DNA of 64,000 nt, taken from positions 62,001 to 126,000 of the forward strand of contig NZ_JAIZEN010000010.1 of assembly GCF_024189295.1 (NCBI RefSeq), in the 5' to 3' direction. This document shows positions 27,298 through 37,946 of the stretch, one piece after another (the first letter of the stretch is position 1; the number at the start of each line of letters is the position of its first letter). The DNA comes from Halobacillus sp. A1 (lineage in GTDB: Bacteria; Bacillota; Bacilli; Bacillales; Halobacillaceae). A program made the translations under genes and the position numbers. The notes under the pieces are model-generated. The model was given only the letters and a program-made list of their open reading frames with translations, made no database searches and was not told where the DNA came from.

Positions 27298-27454
27298 GAG
27301 ATCTTATGATATTCCAATGGAAAACTGCGAAACCGATCTCGTTTCCATGAAAAATCAAAGCAAAGGTTTAAGGGGAAAAGGACGAATGGCTTTTGTCCCG
27401 CCTATTCAAGTCGTGGTATGCTATGGAAGAATTCAATCAGTGGAGGAAAGACGT

Positions 27455-28886
<1,432 letters not shown>

Positions 28887-28892
28887 ATTTCT

Positions 28893-29048
28893 GTGTTGAT
28901 ATCCTAGGGTCCTCAGTTTCGAGATATCGTGTGAACTTAGGGGCTGCAGGAAACGGTTCGCTTTCCGGGGTCTCACCTGTCCCGCTGATCCCACAGGAGT
29001 CTCACCGTTTCCCTCCGCCCCCACCATCTAATAAGTATCTCGAAACCA
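28893..29048. repeat. Intergenic repeat, copy R6 with internal deletion
   Basis: Same order as R1 (TGTTGATAT, CTCAGTTTCGAGATA, GGAAACGGTTCGCTTTCC, GGGGTCTCACC, CACAGGAGTCTCACC, GTATCTCGAAA). The central 40 or so bases between two copies of CCGGGG are missing. Confidence 0.85.
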
Positions 29049-29204
29049 CTTTTACTTTTAACTTGGGTTCCGTGTAGAAAATCTTACTGTAAGGAGCTCT
29101 CGGATGTAAAGGGAACACAAAGAACGTAGTGATTTGTTGTTGACTTATCGTACAGACGTAAAAGCCACTGACACTGGAGTTAGATAGCACTTATTTTGTT
29201 TACC

Positions 29205-29335
29205 GGAAGGCGGCAGCCTGAGGAAGCTCACTGCCCTCCCGCGGAAAGCGACCCCATTCCTAAAACCACCTTCCACTCAATTAAGTAGACGGAACAGCCA
29301 AAAGGTATTGAAGCAGAGTCTTCCACTAATGGTCT
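29205..29335. repeat. Intergenic repeat, copy R7 (half element)
   Basis: Begins within the core: GGAAGGCGGCAGCCTGAGGA, CTCACTGCCCTCCCGCGGAAAG, CCATTCCTAAAA, and ends GCAGAGTCTTCCACTAATGG like the inverted outer arm. The left half of the core is absent. Confidence 0.75.
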
Positions 29336-29504
29336 ACCCGTAGCTCTAACTACCAAGACATAATCCGCATCTTCTTGCTCAACGCCTCCTGTCTATTGAA
29401 GGAGACCAACTATTCCCTGAGTATATCCCTCCACTCAACCACATTTCCATTTTCAAATTCGAAAAATAAGCGAACCAATGATTTTTTTAGCTTCTTCACA
29501 AGTA
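29336..29504. other. Stretch between repeat R7 and the yabG promoter
   Basis: No gene supported. On the minus strand a short open frame ends ...KKLKKSLVRLFFEFENGNVVEWRDILRE then stop; it reads like a protein C-terminus and may be a gene remnant. No family is recognised and no ribosome site was found. Confidence 0.3.
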
Positions 29505-29531
29505 ACAGGTGAGAAATTCCCACATAGACTA
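29505..29531 (+). promoter_or_regulatory. SigK-type promoter of yabG
   Basis: AC (29505-29506), 16-base spacer, CATAGACTA (29523-29531), fitting AC-N16-CATANNNTA. The family member in B. subtilis is expressed from SigK in the mother cell. Confidence 0.65.
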
Positions 29532-29555
29532 CTGTAGTGCTTGTTGTGAGGTGGG

Positions 29556-30434
29556 ATGCTAGTGTTAACACATGGAGACTTAGTTACAAGAACATCATAT
29601 AATCATGACGTTTTATTCCGAGTTAAATCTATAGAGGGCTCCTTGGTAAAATTAATCGGTGAACACGTCCGTCTTGAAGCGGATGCCCCTCTGGAAGATT
29701 TAAATAAAGTGTCCGGTTCTGAATATCTTGAAAGAAAAACACATATAAATAAACAAGAGGCTTGTTCATACCGCTTATTCCGCCAGGATTACCGACTGCT
29801 TAAAGAGAAACGAGAGGTAGAGGCTGGAGGCAGTTACCAGGATTCGGATGAGAAATCTAATTATTTTCAAATATCACCGAGGATACTCCATATTGACGGT
29901 GATCCTTTGTTTTTGAAAAAATGCGTCCAGTTGTATGAACAGTTAGGTTTACAGGTGCACGGACAATACATTCAAGAGAAAAACATGCCGCTCGAAGTGG
30001 TGGCACTCGTTCAAAAAATTCAGCCTGAAATTGTAGTGCTGACCGGACATGATGCATACTCGAAATCGAAAGGTTCCACCAAGGATCTAGAGTCCTATCG
30101 TCATTCGCGCTATTTTGTTGAGGCTGTAAGGAATTTAAGACAGCACTATCCTCATTTTGACCAATTGGTTATATTCGCCGGAGCCTGCCAGTCTCATTTC
30201 GAGTCCCTCATTAAGGCAGGAGCCAACTTTGCAAGCTCACCCGCACGAGTGAACATCCACGCCATCGATCCAGTTTACGTGGCCGCCAGGATAGCTTATA
30301 CGTCGTTTATGGACCATATTAATATATGGGATGTTGTCCGCAATACGATCAGTGGAGAAAAGGGGCTGGGCGGTTTACAGACGCGAGGATTATTAAGAAT
30401 CGGAATGCCATACTCCGAGGATGTCGAAAATTAG
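29556..30434 (+). CDS. yabG: Sporulation-specific coat protease YabG
   Basis: A cysteine protease that trims spore coat proteins in the mother cell. 292 residues. The conserved catalytic region is seen: VVLTGHDAYSKSKG, SYRHSRYFVEAV, LVIFAGACQSHFESLIKAGANFASSPARVNIHAIDP, GEKGLGGLQTRGLLRIGMPY. The start is ATG 29556 or GTG 29562; GAGGTGGG abuts the ATG but is 7 bases from the GTG, so the shorter form is possible. Alone, from a SigK-type promoter. Confidence 0.93.
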   Translation: MLVLTHGDLVTRTSYNHDVLFRVKSIEGSLVKLIGEHVRLEADAPLEDLNKVSGSEYLERKTHINKQEACSYRLFRQDYRLLKEKREVEAGGSYQDSDEKSNYFQISPRILHIDGDPLFLKKCVQLYEQLGLQVHGQYIQEKNMPLEVVALVQKIQPEIVVLTGHDAYSKSKGSTKDLESYRHSRYFVEAVRNLRQHYPHFDQLVIFAGACQSHFESLIKAGANFASSPARVNIHAIDPVYVAARIAYTSFMDHINIWDVVRNTISGEKGLGGLQTRGLLRIGMPYSEDVEN

Positions 30435-30535
30435 CGTCTAATTGTTGATTATAGAGGGGCTTATCAAGTTTTGTCTGCTGATAAATGCGAATAAGTAAAA
30501 AATCTAAAATAACCTCTAATCTATGAGTTATTATA

Positions 30536-30565
30536 TTGACATTGATTTTGCCCTACTGGTATAAT
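30536..30565 (+). promoter_or_regulatory. veg promoter 1 (SigA)
   Basis: TTGACA (30536-30541), 18-base spacer, TATAAT (30560-30565): both boxes perfect. veg is among the strongest vegetative promoters in B. subtilis. Confidence 0.75.
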
Positions 30566-30577
30566 TAAATATTTTAT

Positions 30578-30606
30578 TTGACTTTGACCGAGAATGATGA
30601 TATTAT
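30578..30606 (+). promoter_or_regulatory. veg promoter 2 (SigA)
   Basis: TTGACT (30578-30583), 17-base spacer, TATTAT (30601-30606), nested downstream of the first promoter. Confidence 0.6.
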
Positions 30607-30629
30607 AATCATTAGTGAGGTGGAGTATA

Positions 30630-30890
30630 GTGGCTAAAACGTTAGTAGAAATCAAACAATCCCTTGAGGGACAGATTGGCAAACGTTTAACATTAAAGGC
30701 AAACGGCGGACGCCGTAAGACCATTGAACGTTCAGGTGTGCTTGCTGAGACATATCCAGCTGTTTTTATTGTTGAATTAGACCAAGAAGAAAATGCTTTC
30801 GAACGTGTATCATATAGTTATGCAGATGTACTCACAGAGACAGTCGAATTAAGTTTCGACGACCTATCAACAATGGCTATGGAGCAGTAG
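30630..30890 (+). CDS. veg: Veg protein
   Basis: 86 residues, linked in B. subtilis to biofilm gene control through an unknown partner. GTG 30630 with GAGGTGG 6 bases upstream gives [20 protein letters not shown], matching the known start; an upstream ATG at 30615 would add five residues. [20 protein letters not shown] and [19 protein letters not shown] are the family core. Two tandem vegetative promoters drive it and a terminator follows. Confidence 0.95.
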   Translation: MAKTLVEIKQSLEGQIGKRLTLKANGGRRKTIERSGVLAETYPAVFIVELDQEENAFERVSYSYADVLTETVELSFDDLSTMAMEQ

Positions 30891-30917
30891 ACCCCTTAGG
30901 GTTGCTGCTTTTTTTAT
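30882..30917 (+). terminator. Terminator of veg
   Basis: AGCAG-TA-GACCC-CTTA-GGGTT-GCTGCT then eight T residues, overlapping the veg stop codon. Confidence 0.75.
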
Positions 30918-30979
30918 TTTACATAAAATTTATCGCTTCCCCCGCTGGTCAAAGTTACTAAAGCTTCCTGCAGTTGCCG

Positions 30980-31008
30980 GAATGAAATGCGCTCTCTGTT
31001 TCATACTA
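30980..31008 (+). promoter_or_regulatory. SigG-type promoter of sspF
   Basis: GAATG (30980-30984), 17-base spacer, CATACTA (31002-31008), a good forespore SigG match. Confidence 0.65.
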
Positions 31009-31049
31009 AGCATGTCGTAGCTAAGTGGTGGCGAAAGGAGCTGAAGGCG

Positions 31050-31226
31050 ATGGGGCGCAGAAGTATCATGTCCGATTCGTTTAAAGAAGAAATCGCAAAA
31101 GAACTTGGGTTTTACGACAAAGTGCAGAAAGACGGCTGGGGCGGTATTACAACCCGTGAGGCTGGAAACATGGTTAAGCGTGCAATCCAGATGGCTGAAG
31201 AGCAGATGCTCAAAGACCGGCAATAA
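31050..31226 (+). CDS. sspF: Small acid-soluble spore protein SspF-type
   Basis: 58 residues, alpha/beta-type spore DNA-binding protein made in the forespore. ATG 31050 with AAGGAG 9 bases upstream gives [20 protein letters not shown], then [19 protein letters not shown], the SASP helix-turn-helix signature. In-frame upstream starts lack family match. It is monocistronic. Confidence 0.93.
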   Translation: MGRRSIMSDSFKEEIAKELGFYDKVQKDGWGGITTREAGNMVKRAIQMAEEQMLKDRQ

Positions 31227-31236
31227 GTAAGGTGTA

Positions 31237-31271
31237 CCTCCCCGTATGATTTACCATGCGGGGAGGATTTT
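31237..31271 (+). terminator. Terminator of sspF
   Basis: CCTCCCCGTATG-ATTTAC-CATGCGGGGAGG followed by ATTTTTCG. Confidence 0.9.
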
Positions 31272-31379
31272 TCGTTTGAAGTTACTGAAACGACCGCTTT
31301 CCCGTCTGTATAAGTTCTCCATATGCATGCTTTTTATGGTACAATGCTTGGAGGGATTATGAGGAAAGGAGGTGTAGAT

Positions 31380-32246
31380 GTGGTTGTTTTAGAGAAGGCA
31401 CCGGCCAAAATTAATTTGTCTCTTGATGTTTTACATAAACGCAATGATGGATTTCATGAGGTGGAAATGGTGATGACTACTGTCGATCTTGCCGACCGCA
31501 TTGAATTGAAGTTATTGCCGTACGACAAAATTAAAGTGGAGTCAGAAAGCAGGTTCGTTCCGAATGATGAACGGAATCTTGCTTACCGCGCGGCGAAACT
31601 AATGAAGGACCATTTTAAAATTAAAAAAGGCGTAAGAATCTTCATTGAGAAGAACATTCCTGTAGCTGCCGGCCTTGCTGGAGGGAGCAGTGATGCCGCT
31701 GCTGTACTTCGAGGAGTCAATAAGCTTTGGAAGATTGGAGCAAGCTTAGATGAACTGGCTGAACTGGGAGCAAAAATAGGTTCGGATGTTTCTTTTTGTG
31801 TCTATGGAGGAACCGCTCTGGCTAAAGGACGCGGTGAGCAGATATTGGAATTGCCGGCTCCACCTCCATGCTGGGTAGTGCTGGCTAAGCCTGCTATCGG
31901 CGTTTCCACTCAGACGGTCTATCAAAAGCTGAACATTAAGCAGGCGGAGCATCCGGATACACAGTCGATGATCGCGGCATTAAAAGAACAAAGCTTTGAG
32001 AAGATTTGTGCCCAAGTAGGTAATACGCTGGAAGGTGTAACTACAAGAATCCACCCTGAAGTCAATCAAATTAAAGAAAAAATGCAGCAGGCAGGAGCTG
32101 ATGCCGTTCTCATGAGCGGAAGCGGGCCGACGGTTTTTGCGCTAGTCGCTCAGGACGGACGGGTACAGCGAATATATAACAGCTTGAAAGGTTTTTGTCC
32201 GGAGGTCTATATCGTCAGAATGCTGGGAAGTCGAGAAAACACTTGA
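31380..32246 (+). CDS. ispE: 4-diphosphocytidyl-2-C-methyl-D-erythritol kinase
   Basis: Phosphorylates CDP-methylerythritol in the non-mevalonate isoprenoid pathway. 288 residues. The GHMP kinase blocks are [34 protein letters not shown] (ATP loop) and [16 protein letters not shown] 31380 with AAGGAGG 7 bases upstream gives the family N-terminus; upstream in-frame starts add 19 unrelated residues. Followed 60 bases later by purR. Confidence 0.95.
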   Translation: MVVLEKAPAKINLSLDVLHKRNDGFHEVEMVMTTVDLADRIELKLLPYDKIKVESESRFVPNDERNLAYRAAKLMKDHFKIKKGVRIFIEKNIPVAAGLAGGSSDAAAVLRGVNKLWKIGASLDELAELGAKIGSDVSFCVYGGTALAKGRGEQILELPAPPPCWVVLAKPAIGVSTQTVYQKLNIKQAEHPDTQSMIAALKEQSFEKICAQVGNTLEGVTTRIHPEVNQIKEKMQQAGADAVLMSGSGPTVFALVAQDGRVQRIYNSLKGFCPEVYIVRMLGSRENT

Positions 32247-32306
32247 TAAAATCCGTACAAATCTGATATATTTATTAGTAATATTCGGATTTTGAGGTGT
32301 CTTTCC

Positions 32307-33128
32307 ATGAAAAGAAGTGAACGACTAGTTGCCATGACGCATTATGTGTTAGATCGGCCTCGTGAATTAATTTCTCTGCCTTTTTTATCAGATAAATATG
32401 AAGCGGCTAAATCTTCTGTAAGCGAAGATTTAGGGATCATCAACAAAATGTTCCGGCATGAAGGAATCGGTTATTTAGAAACGGTATCTGGAGCTGCAGG
32501 CGGTGTGAAGTACATTCCTACCTTTTCCCGTGAGTATAGTGAACAATTCGTCAAAGAATTATGTGGGCGTTTAGAGGATCCTGACCGTCTTCTGCCTGGA
32601 GGTTACCTGTTTATGAGTGATCTCCTCGGTGAACCTGATACGATCCGGAACATCGGGCGTCTGTTAGCTTCATCGTTTGCAGGTAAGGAAATTGATGCTG
32701 TGATGACAGTAGCCACAAAAGGTATACCGCTTGCCTATGCAGTGGCATCTTATTTAAACGTGCCTGTTGTCATCGTCCGACGTGATCCTAAAGTAACAGA
32801 AGGATCCACTGTCAGTATTAATTACGTATCCGGCTCTACAAGGAAAATTCAAACGATGGTGCTGACGAAACGCTCCTTATCGGAAGGGTCCAGAGTTTGC
32901 ATCATTGATGATTTCATGAAAGCAGGCGGGACTATTAATGGAATGAAGAGTCTGCTGAAGGAATTCAATGCCGAGTTAGCCGGCATTGGAGTGTTAGCTG
33001 AAGCGGAAGATGAAGAAGAGGATCGTATCGTAGACGATCATGTTTCCCTGGTGCAGATCATGAATGTCGATGATCGCCAGTCTAAAATTGAGGTGCATCC
33101 TGGAAACTTTCTAGATCGATTATCATAA
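32307..33128 (+). CDS. purR: Purine operon repressor PurR
   Basis: A DNA-binding repressor of purine genes in Bacillales, released by PRPP. 273 residues. A winged-helix N-terminus (MKRSERLVAMTHYVLDRPRE, FLSDKYEAAKSSVSEDL) precedes a phosphoribosyltransferase-like domain with the PRPP loop VCIIDDFMKAGGTING. ATG 32307 follows GAGGTG at normal distance. In B. subtilis yabJ lies between purR and spoVG; here only a terminator-like hairpin and the spoVG promoter are found. Confidence 0.94.
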   Translation: MKRSERLVAMTHYVLDRPRELISLPFLSDKYEAAKSSVSEDLGIINKMFRHEGIGYLETVSGAAGGVKYIPTFSREYSEQFVKELCGRLEDPDRLLPGGYLFMSDLLGEPDTIRNIGRLLASSFAGKEIDAVMTVATKGIPLAYAVASYLNVPVVIVRRDPKVTEGSTVSINYVSGSTRKIQTMVLTKRSLSEGSRVCIIDDFMKAGGTINGMKSLLKEFNAELAGIGVLAEAEDEEEDRIVDDHVSLVQIMNVDDRQSKIEVHPGNFLDRLS

Positions 33129-33150
33129 AAGAATAAAAGGAACGGCAAAT

Positions 33151-33189
33151 AAGGCCTCTACTAGCTAATGTAGTGGTCTTGTTTTTATA
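33151..33189 (+). terminator. Terminator after purR
   Basis: AAGGCCTCTAC, loop, GTAGTGGTCTTG then TTTTT. Confidence 0.75.
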
Positions 33190-33249
33190 TGTATAAAGTC
33201 ACGGTAAATTAGAAAAAAATAGATTTTTTATTTTTTTTGGAAAACAGGC

Positions 33250-33276
33250 AGGAATTTCTAGGAATTTGTGGAATTG
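33250..33276 (+). promoter_or_regulatory. SigH promoter of spoVG
   Basis: AGGAATT (33250-33256) and GGAATTG (33270-33276), closely matching the well-known B. subtilis spoVG promoter (CAGGATTT...TGGAATTG). Upstream is an A/T-rich block (33207-33240), where AbrB binds in B. subtilis. Confidence 0.75.
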
Positions 33277-33314
33277 TTTTATTAAGTTCTTTTTGGGAAA
33301 AGGTGGTGAACTTA

Positions 33315-33611
33315 ATGGAAGTAACTGACGTAAGACTGCGACGCGTAAATACCGAAGGAAGAATGCGAGCAATTGCTTCTATTACCTTGGATCAGGAGTT
33401 TGTTGTCCATGACATTAGGGTGATTGACGGCAATAATGGTTTATTTGTAGCCATGCCAAGCAAACGGACACCTGACGGGGAATTCCGTGACATCGCGCAC
33501 CCGATCAATTCGGGAACGCGTGGGAAGATTCAAGATGCTGTTCTTGAAGAATACCATAATGTCGGTGAAGCTGAATCAGAAGTCGAATACGAAGAAGCTG
33601 GAGCATCGTAA
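33315..33611 (+). CDS. spoVG: Septation protein / RNA-binding regulator SpoVG
   Basis: 98 residues; an RNA/DNA-binding protein needed for spore cortex and affecting septation. [40 protein letters not shown] and [19 protein letters not shown] are near-identical to the family. ATG 33315 follows AAAGGTGGTG. Upstream in-frame codons run through the SigH promoter and are non-coding. The tail ([14 protein letters not shown]) is acidic. Confidence 0.96.
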   Translation: MEVTDVRLRRVNTEGRMRAIASITLDQEFVVHDIRVIDGNNGLFVAMPSKRTPDGEFRDIAHPINSGTRGKIQDAVLEEYHNVGEAESEVEYEEAGAS

Positions 33612-33627
33612 TAGGTGCGTTCGAAAG

Positions 33628-33668
33628 GAAGTCTGACCTTCAAGGGGGGGTCTGGCTTCTTTTTTTTT
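33628..33668 (+). terminator. Terminator of spoVG
   Basis: GAAGTCTGACC (33628-33638) pairs with GGTCTGGCTTC (33649-33659), then eight T residues. Confidence 0.85.
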
Positions 33669-33768
33669 GCGGTTGGCAAAATACTGTTGACATGAAAAGG
33701 GTGTCTGTTGAAATTAAGCGGATTTTAAGATATTATTCATAATGGATAAATAGGATGGAGGTTGCGTC

Positions 33769-35148
33769 ATGACCGAAAAATATGCTGTGGTATTAGCTGC
33801 AGGACAAGGCACTCGAATGAAGTCTAAATTATATAAAGTTCTGCACCCTGTTTGCGGGAAACCAATGGTTCAACATGTGGTGGATCAATTAAATAAATTA
33901 GAGTTGAATGAATTAATTACCGTGGTAGGGTTCGGAGCTGAAAAAGTCCAGGATCAGCTGGGAGAAGATAGTCACTACGTGGTCCAGAAAGAACAGCTGG
34001 GAACCGGGCATGCTGTTCAGCAAGCGGACGACATTTTGGCTGAACGAGAAGGGATCACGGTCGTAGCATGCGGAGATACCCCTTTACTGACCGAGGAGAC
34101 CTTGCAGAATATGATGGATCATCATATTGAAACGGAAGCTAAGGCCACGATCTTAACGGCTCATGCTGAAGATCCTTCAGGGTATGGGCGTGTAATCCGA
34201 GGTGGCAATGGTCAGGTAGAGCGTATCGTTGAACAAAAGGACGCCTCTAAAGAGGAGCAGGCTGTACAAGAAATTAATACGGGAACGTACTGCTTCGATA
34301 ATAAATATTTATTTGAATCGTTAAAAAATGTTTCAAATGATAACGTTCAAGGAGAATATTACCTGCCTGACGTCATAGAAATCCTGAAGAACCAGGGAGA
34401 AGTGATCAGCGCTTATCAAACACCCGATTTTTCAGAATCTCTAGGGGTTAACGACAGAGTCGCTCTATCTAAAGCAGAAAAATTAATGAAGCAGCGGATT
34501 AATGAACAACATATGCGTAACGGAGTTTCACTCGTGGATCCGGACAACACGTACATCGGTCCTGATGTAACGATCGGACAGGACGTTACGATCTATCCAG
34601 GATCAATCCTGGATGGAAGCACGGTTGTTGAAAATGATGCAGTCATCGGTCCGCATTCCACAATTGAAAACTGCCATATCGGAGCTGAAACAAATGTGAA
34701 GCAAAGTGTGGCGACTGACAGCCGCATCGGCGCTCGTGTGCAAGTTGGACCATTTGCCCACATCCGCCCTGATTCATCATTAGGCAATGATGTGAAAATC
34801 GGTAATTTTGTAGAAGTGAAAAAAGCTGAATTCGGTGACGGAAGTAAAGCTTCCCACTTAAGCTACATCGGAGATGCTCATGTCGGCAGCGGTGTGAACG
34901 TAGGTTGTGGTACAATTACAGTGAATTACGATGGCAAGAATAAATTTCTGACGACAATCGAAGACGATGCGTTCATCGGGTGTAATTCTAACTTGATAGC
35001 TCCTGTAACGGTCGGAAAAGGTGCTTACGTAGCAGCTGGATCGACGATCAACAAAGATGTACCTGCTGAGGCGCTGTCTATCGCCCGGGCTCGTCAAACG
35101 AATAAAGAAGGCTACGCAAACAAAATCCAATCGAATAAAAAAGACTAA
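33769..35148 (+). CDS. glmU: Bifunctional UDP-GlcNAc pyrophosphorylase / glucosamine-1-phosphate acetyltransferase
   Basis: Makes UDP-GlcNAc for peptidoglycan in two steps. 459 residues. The N-terminal uridyltransferase shows [14 protein letters not shown] and [13 protein letters not shown], with VACGDTPLL. From residue 250 there is a left-handed beta-helix with hexapeptide repeats ([50 protein letters not shown]). GATGGAGG precedes the ATG. It forms a pair with prs, 16 bases on. Confidence 0.96.
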   Translation: MTEKYAVVLAAGQGTRMKSKLYKVLHPVCGKPMVQHVVDQLNKLELNELITVVGFGAEKVQDQLGEDSHYVVQKEQLGTGHAVQQADDILAEREGITVVACGDTPLLTEETLQNMMDHHIETEAKATILTAHAEDPSGYGRVIRGGNGQVERIVEQKDASKEEQAVQEINTGTYCFDNKYLFESLKNVSNDNVQGEYYLPDVIEILKNQGEVISAYQTPDFSESLGVNDRVALSKAEKLMKQRINEQHMRNGVSLVDPDNTYIGPDVTIGQDVTIYPGSILDGSTVVENDAVIGPHSTIENCHIGAETNVKQSVATDSRIGARVQVGPFAHIRPDSSLGNDVKIGNFVEVKKAEFGDGSKASHLSYIGDAHVGSGVNVGCGTITVNYDGKNKFLTTIEDDAFIGCNSNLIAPVTVGKGAYVAAGSTINKDVPAEALSIARARQTNKEGYANKIQSNKKD

Positions 35149-35164
35149 CGGAGGGTTCAAATCC

Positions 35165-36118
35165 ATGGCAACTGGATACAAGGATTCAGCTTTAAAAGTG
35201 TTCTCACTCAATTCAAACCCTGAACTTGCAAGAGAAATTGCTGAGAATATCGGGACAGAACTAGGGAAGTGTACGGTTACAAGCTTCAGTGATGGCGAAA
35301 TTCAAATTAACATAGATGAAAGTATCCGCGGATGTGACGTGTATGTCGTTCAATCTACTTGTGCCCCCGTCAATCAGCACTTAATGGAATTGCTGATTAT
35401 GATTGATGCTTTAAAACGAGCATCTGCTCGTACGATCAATATCGTCATGCCTTATTACGGCTATGCGAGACAGGATCGTAAAGCTCGGGCGAGAGAACCG
35501 ATTACTGCGAAACTGATTGCTAATTTACTTGAAACTGCCGGAGCGTCCCGAGTCATTATGTTGGATCTTCATGCACCGCAAATACAAGGGTTTTTCGATA
35601 TGCCGATCGATCACCTTGTAGGTGTACCTATTCTCTCTGACTATTTTAAATCCAAGAATTTCGAGGATGTTGTCATCGTTTCACCTGACCATGGCGGGGT
35701 AACTAGAGCGAGAAAAATGGCTGATCGGTTAAAAGCTCCAATCGCCATCATCGACAAACGACGGCCTAAACCGAACGTTGCTGAAGTCATGAATATTGTA
35801 GGTAATATAGAAGGCAAAACGGCTATTATGATTGATGATATTATCGACACAGCGGGCACGATTACACTTGCGGCTAATGCCTTAGTAGAAAACGGTGCTA
35901 AAAACGTGTATGCTTGTTGTACACACCCTGTTCTCTCAGGACCCGCCCTTGAACGTATTGATAACTCGAAAATCAAAGAGCTGGTTGTTACGAACACCAT
36001 TCCGTTAGGTGAAGAGAAAAATATTGATAAGATCACTCAGTTATCTGTAGCACCGCTGATCAGTGAAGCGATTATTAGAGTTCACGAACGTCAATCCGTA
36101 AGCATTTTATTTGATTAA
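35165..36118 (+). CDS. prs: Ribose-phosphate pyrophosphokinase
   Basis: Makes PRPP from ribose-5-phosphate and ATP for nucleotides, histidine and tryptophan. 317 residues. [16 protein letters not shown], the catalytic [17 protein letters not shown] loop, [16 protein letters not shown] and the PRPP loop [14 protein letters not shown] are all present. ATG 35165 has CGGAGGG upstream. Co-transcribed with glmU. Confidence 0.97.
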   Translation: MATGYKDSALKVFSLNSNPELAREIAENIGTELGKCTVTSFSDGEIQINIDESIRGCDVYVVQSTCAPVNQHLMELLIMIDALKRASARTINIVMPYYGYARQDRKARAREPITAKLIANLLETAGASRVIMLDLHAPQIQGFFDMPIDHLVGVPILSDYFKSKNFEDVVIVSPDHGGVTRARKMADRLKAPIAIIDKRRPKPNVAEVMNIVGNIEGKTAIMIDDIIDTAGTITLAANALVENGAKNVYACCTHPVLSGPALERIDNSKIKELVVTNTIPLGEEKNIDKITQLSVAPLISEAIIRVHERQSVSILFD

Positions 36119-36141
36119 AATGAATTATTGTAATGAAAAAT

Positions 36142-36167
36142 GTTTAACTTCTGCTAGAAAAGGGAAC
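36142..36167 (+). promoter_or_regulatory. SigB promoter of ctc
   Basis: GTTTAA (36142-36147), 14-base spacer, GGGAAC (36162-36167). It matches the general-stress consensus, and ctc is the classical SigB gene of B. subtilis. Confidence 0.8.
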
Positions 36168-36207
36168 CTGAATATAATGAATGGTTAATTAACTGGAGGA
36201 GATTATT

Positions 36208-36879
36208 TTGGCAATTACATTAAAAGCAAATCAAAGAAAAGACTTAAAACAATCAGTGACACGTGAATTGCGACAAGAAGGTAATGTTCCGAGTGTCGTA
36301 TATGGTAAAGATAAAGAACCAATTAATGTAGCTGTAAATAGTATTGAACTTTTAAAGACTGTACGTGATGAAGGTAAAAACGCAATTATCTCACTCGATA
36401 TTAAAGGCGGATCCACCGTGGACGTCATGCTTCATGAATATCAAGTAGATCCTTTAAAGGACGAGCTGATCCACGCGGACTTTTACATCGTCAACATGTC
36501 TGAAGAGATGGACGTAGAAGTACCAGTCCGTTTAGATGGCGAAGCACCGGGCGCTAAAGAAGACGGTGTCGTGCAGCAGCCATTATATGAGCTTGCTGTC
36601 CGTGCGAAGCCTGCTGACATTCCAGAGGAAATTCTCGTTGATATTTCCGAGTTGAATATCGGAGACAGCATCATGGTTGGCGATCTTAAAGAAGGACGCA
36701 ACTATGAGATTACGGAAGACGAGAATACGACGATCGTATCTGTAACTCCACCAGAAGAAATGCCTGAAGAGCCAGATACTGAAAATGCCGACGCTGAACC
36801 AGAAGTCATCGGCGAGGACAAAGATGAAGATGATGAGTCTCAAGAAGATGAAGCTAAAGAAGAAAGTGAAAATAAATAA
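36208..36879 (+). CDS. ctc: 50S ribosomal protein L25 / general stress protein Ctc
   Basis: Binds 5S rRNA on the large subunit, stress induced. 223 residues from TTG 36208 with GGAGG 9 bases before. The N-terminal L25 domain (KQSVTRELRQEGNVPSVVYG) and the C-terminal TL5-like domain (DVMLHEYQVDPLKDELIHADFY) are followed by a 45-residue, almost wholly acidic tail (EDKDEDDESQEDEAKEE). Such a tail is in line with a salt-adapted cytoplasm. Confidence 0.94.
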   Translation: MAITLKANQRKDLKQSVTRELRQEGNVPSVVYGKDKEPINVAVNSIELLKTVRDEGKNAIISLDIKGGSTVDVMLHEYQVDPLKDELIHADFYIVNMSEEMDVEVPVRLDGEAPGAKEDGVVQQPLYELAVRAKPADIPEEILVDISELNIGDSIMVGDLKEGRNYEITEDENTTIVSVTPPEEMPEEPDTENADAEPEVIGEDKDEDDESQEDEAKEESENK

Positions 36880-36895
36880 TCTTTCTTAATAAGAA

Positions 36896-36932
36896 AATAG
36901 GGCGTAGCCGTCGGTTACGTCCTATTTTTAGG
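36896..36932 (+). terminator. Terminator of ctc
   Basis: ATAGGGCGTA-loop-TACGTCCTAT followed by TTTTTA. Confidence 0.8.
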
Positions 36933-37034
36933 CTGTAAAAACTCTAAAAAGCATACAGTACAAGACATATTTCTTACCATACATTTGATATAATAATACG
37001 TATCAAGAATGACGCAGATAAAGGAAGATCTCAC

Positions 37035-37598
37035 ATGAAGTGTATAGTTGGGCTCGGGAACCCCGGAAAAAAATATGAAAAGACCCGTCACAATGTAGGT
37101 TTCATGATTATCGATGAATTAGCGAAACAAAACCATTGGACAGTGTCGCAAGAGAAGTTTAAGGGATTATTTACGATAGAACATGTAAATGGTGAGAAAA
37201 TTCTTTTGCTAAAGCCACAGACTTACATGAATCTGTCCGGTGATTCTCTTCGTATGTTCATGGATTATTATGACATAGATGAAGAAGACGTACTGGTCAT
37301 TTACGATGACTTGGATCTGCCTCCAGGGAAAATCCGTCTTCGTCAAAAAGGCGGCCATGGCGGTCATAATGGCATCCGAAGCATCATTGACCAACTAGGA
37401 ACAAAAGAATTCAAACGGCTTCGTGTAGGGGTAGGACGAGCTTCTGTCCCGATGTCAGTGGTCGATTATGTGCTCGGCACGTTTGATAAAGATCAACAGG
37501 GGCCTGTATCAGAAGCGGTCACACAATCGGTGAAAGCATGCGAAAGCTGGATGGAGAGGCCTTTTAATGAAGTCATGAATGAATTCAATGCGAATTGA
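37035..37598 (+). CDS. pth: Peptidyl-tRNA hydrolase
   Basis: Recycles peptidyl-tRNA that drops off ribosomes (SpoVC in B. subtilis). 187 residues. MKCIVGLGNPGKKYEKTRHN with the catalytic histidine, LKPQTYMNLSG, VIYDDLDLPPGKIRLR with the catalytic aspartate, and GGHGGHNGIRSI form the family signature. AAGGAAGATC precedes the ATG. Confidence 0.96.
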   Translation: MKCIVGLGNPGKKYEKTRHNVGFMIIDELAKQNHWTVSQEKFKGLFTIEHVNGEKILLLKPQTYMNLSGDSLRMFMDYYDIDEEDVLVIYDDLDLPPGKIRLRQKGGHGGHNGIRSIIDQLGTKEFKRLRVGVGRASVPMSVVDYVLGTFDKDQQGPVSEAVTQSVKACESWMERPFNEVMNEFNAN

Positions 37599-37603
37599 AA
37601 ATC

Positions 37604-37633
37604 GTATAAGCAGCACCATGGCCGGCAACAATA
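37604..37633 (+). promoter_or_regulatory. SigF-type promoter of fin
   Basis: GTATA (37604-37608), 15-base spacer, GGCAACAATA (37624-37633). The -10 matches GGNRANANTR in full. fin is a SigF gene in the B. subtilis forespore. Confidence 0.7.
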
Positions 37634-37666
37634 GATACATGTACTTCTATAAAGGAGAGTGTATCT

Positions 37667-37897
37667 ATGAATATCCACTATATATGCCGGCATTGTCAGC
37701 GCCAAGTTGGAAAATTAGATCGTGAACGGGTCGAAATTTCTGAGCTTGGCTTAGAGTGTTTGACCGAGGATGACCATAAAGAGATGGTTACGTATGATCG
37801 TGAAGGGAATATGAATATCCGAACGATTTGCGATTCATGTGAACGGTCTCTTCAACAAAATCCTCACTATCATGAGTTGGATTTTTTTATTCATTAA
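37667..37897 (+). CDS. fin: Anti-SigF factor Fin
   Basis: 76 residues (YabK): a small zinc-binding protein that shuts off SigF so SigG can take over in the forespore. Four-cysteine arrangement: YICRHCQRQVG and TICDSCERSLQ. AAAGGAGAG is ahead of the ATG. It lies 49 bases before the mfd start and is driven by its own SigF-type promoter inside the pth-mfd gap. Confidence 0.93.
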   Translation: MNIHYICRHCQRQVGKLDRERVEISELGLECLTEDDHKEMVTYDREGNMNIRTICDSCERSLQQNPHYHELDFFIH

Positions 37898-37946
37898 ACC
37901 TGGAGGCTCCTCTTTAAGAGCTCTCACGGTTATGGAGGAGTTTGTT

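Noticed and set aside
34643-35211. Long minus-strand ORFs opposite glmU and prs (90 and 117 codons)
   Set aside because: Shadow frames of strongly coding genes; no start signals or family resemblance.
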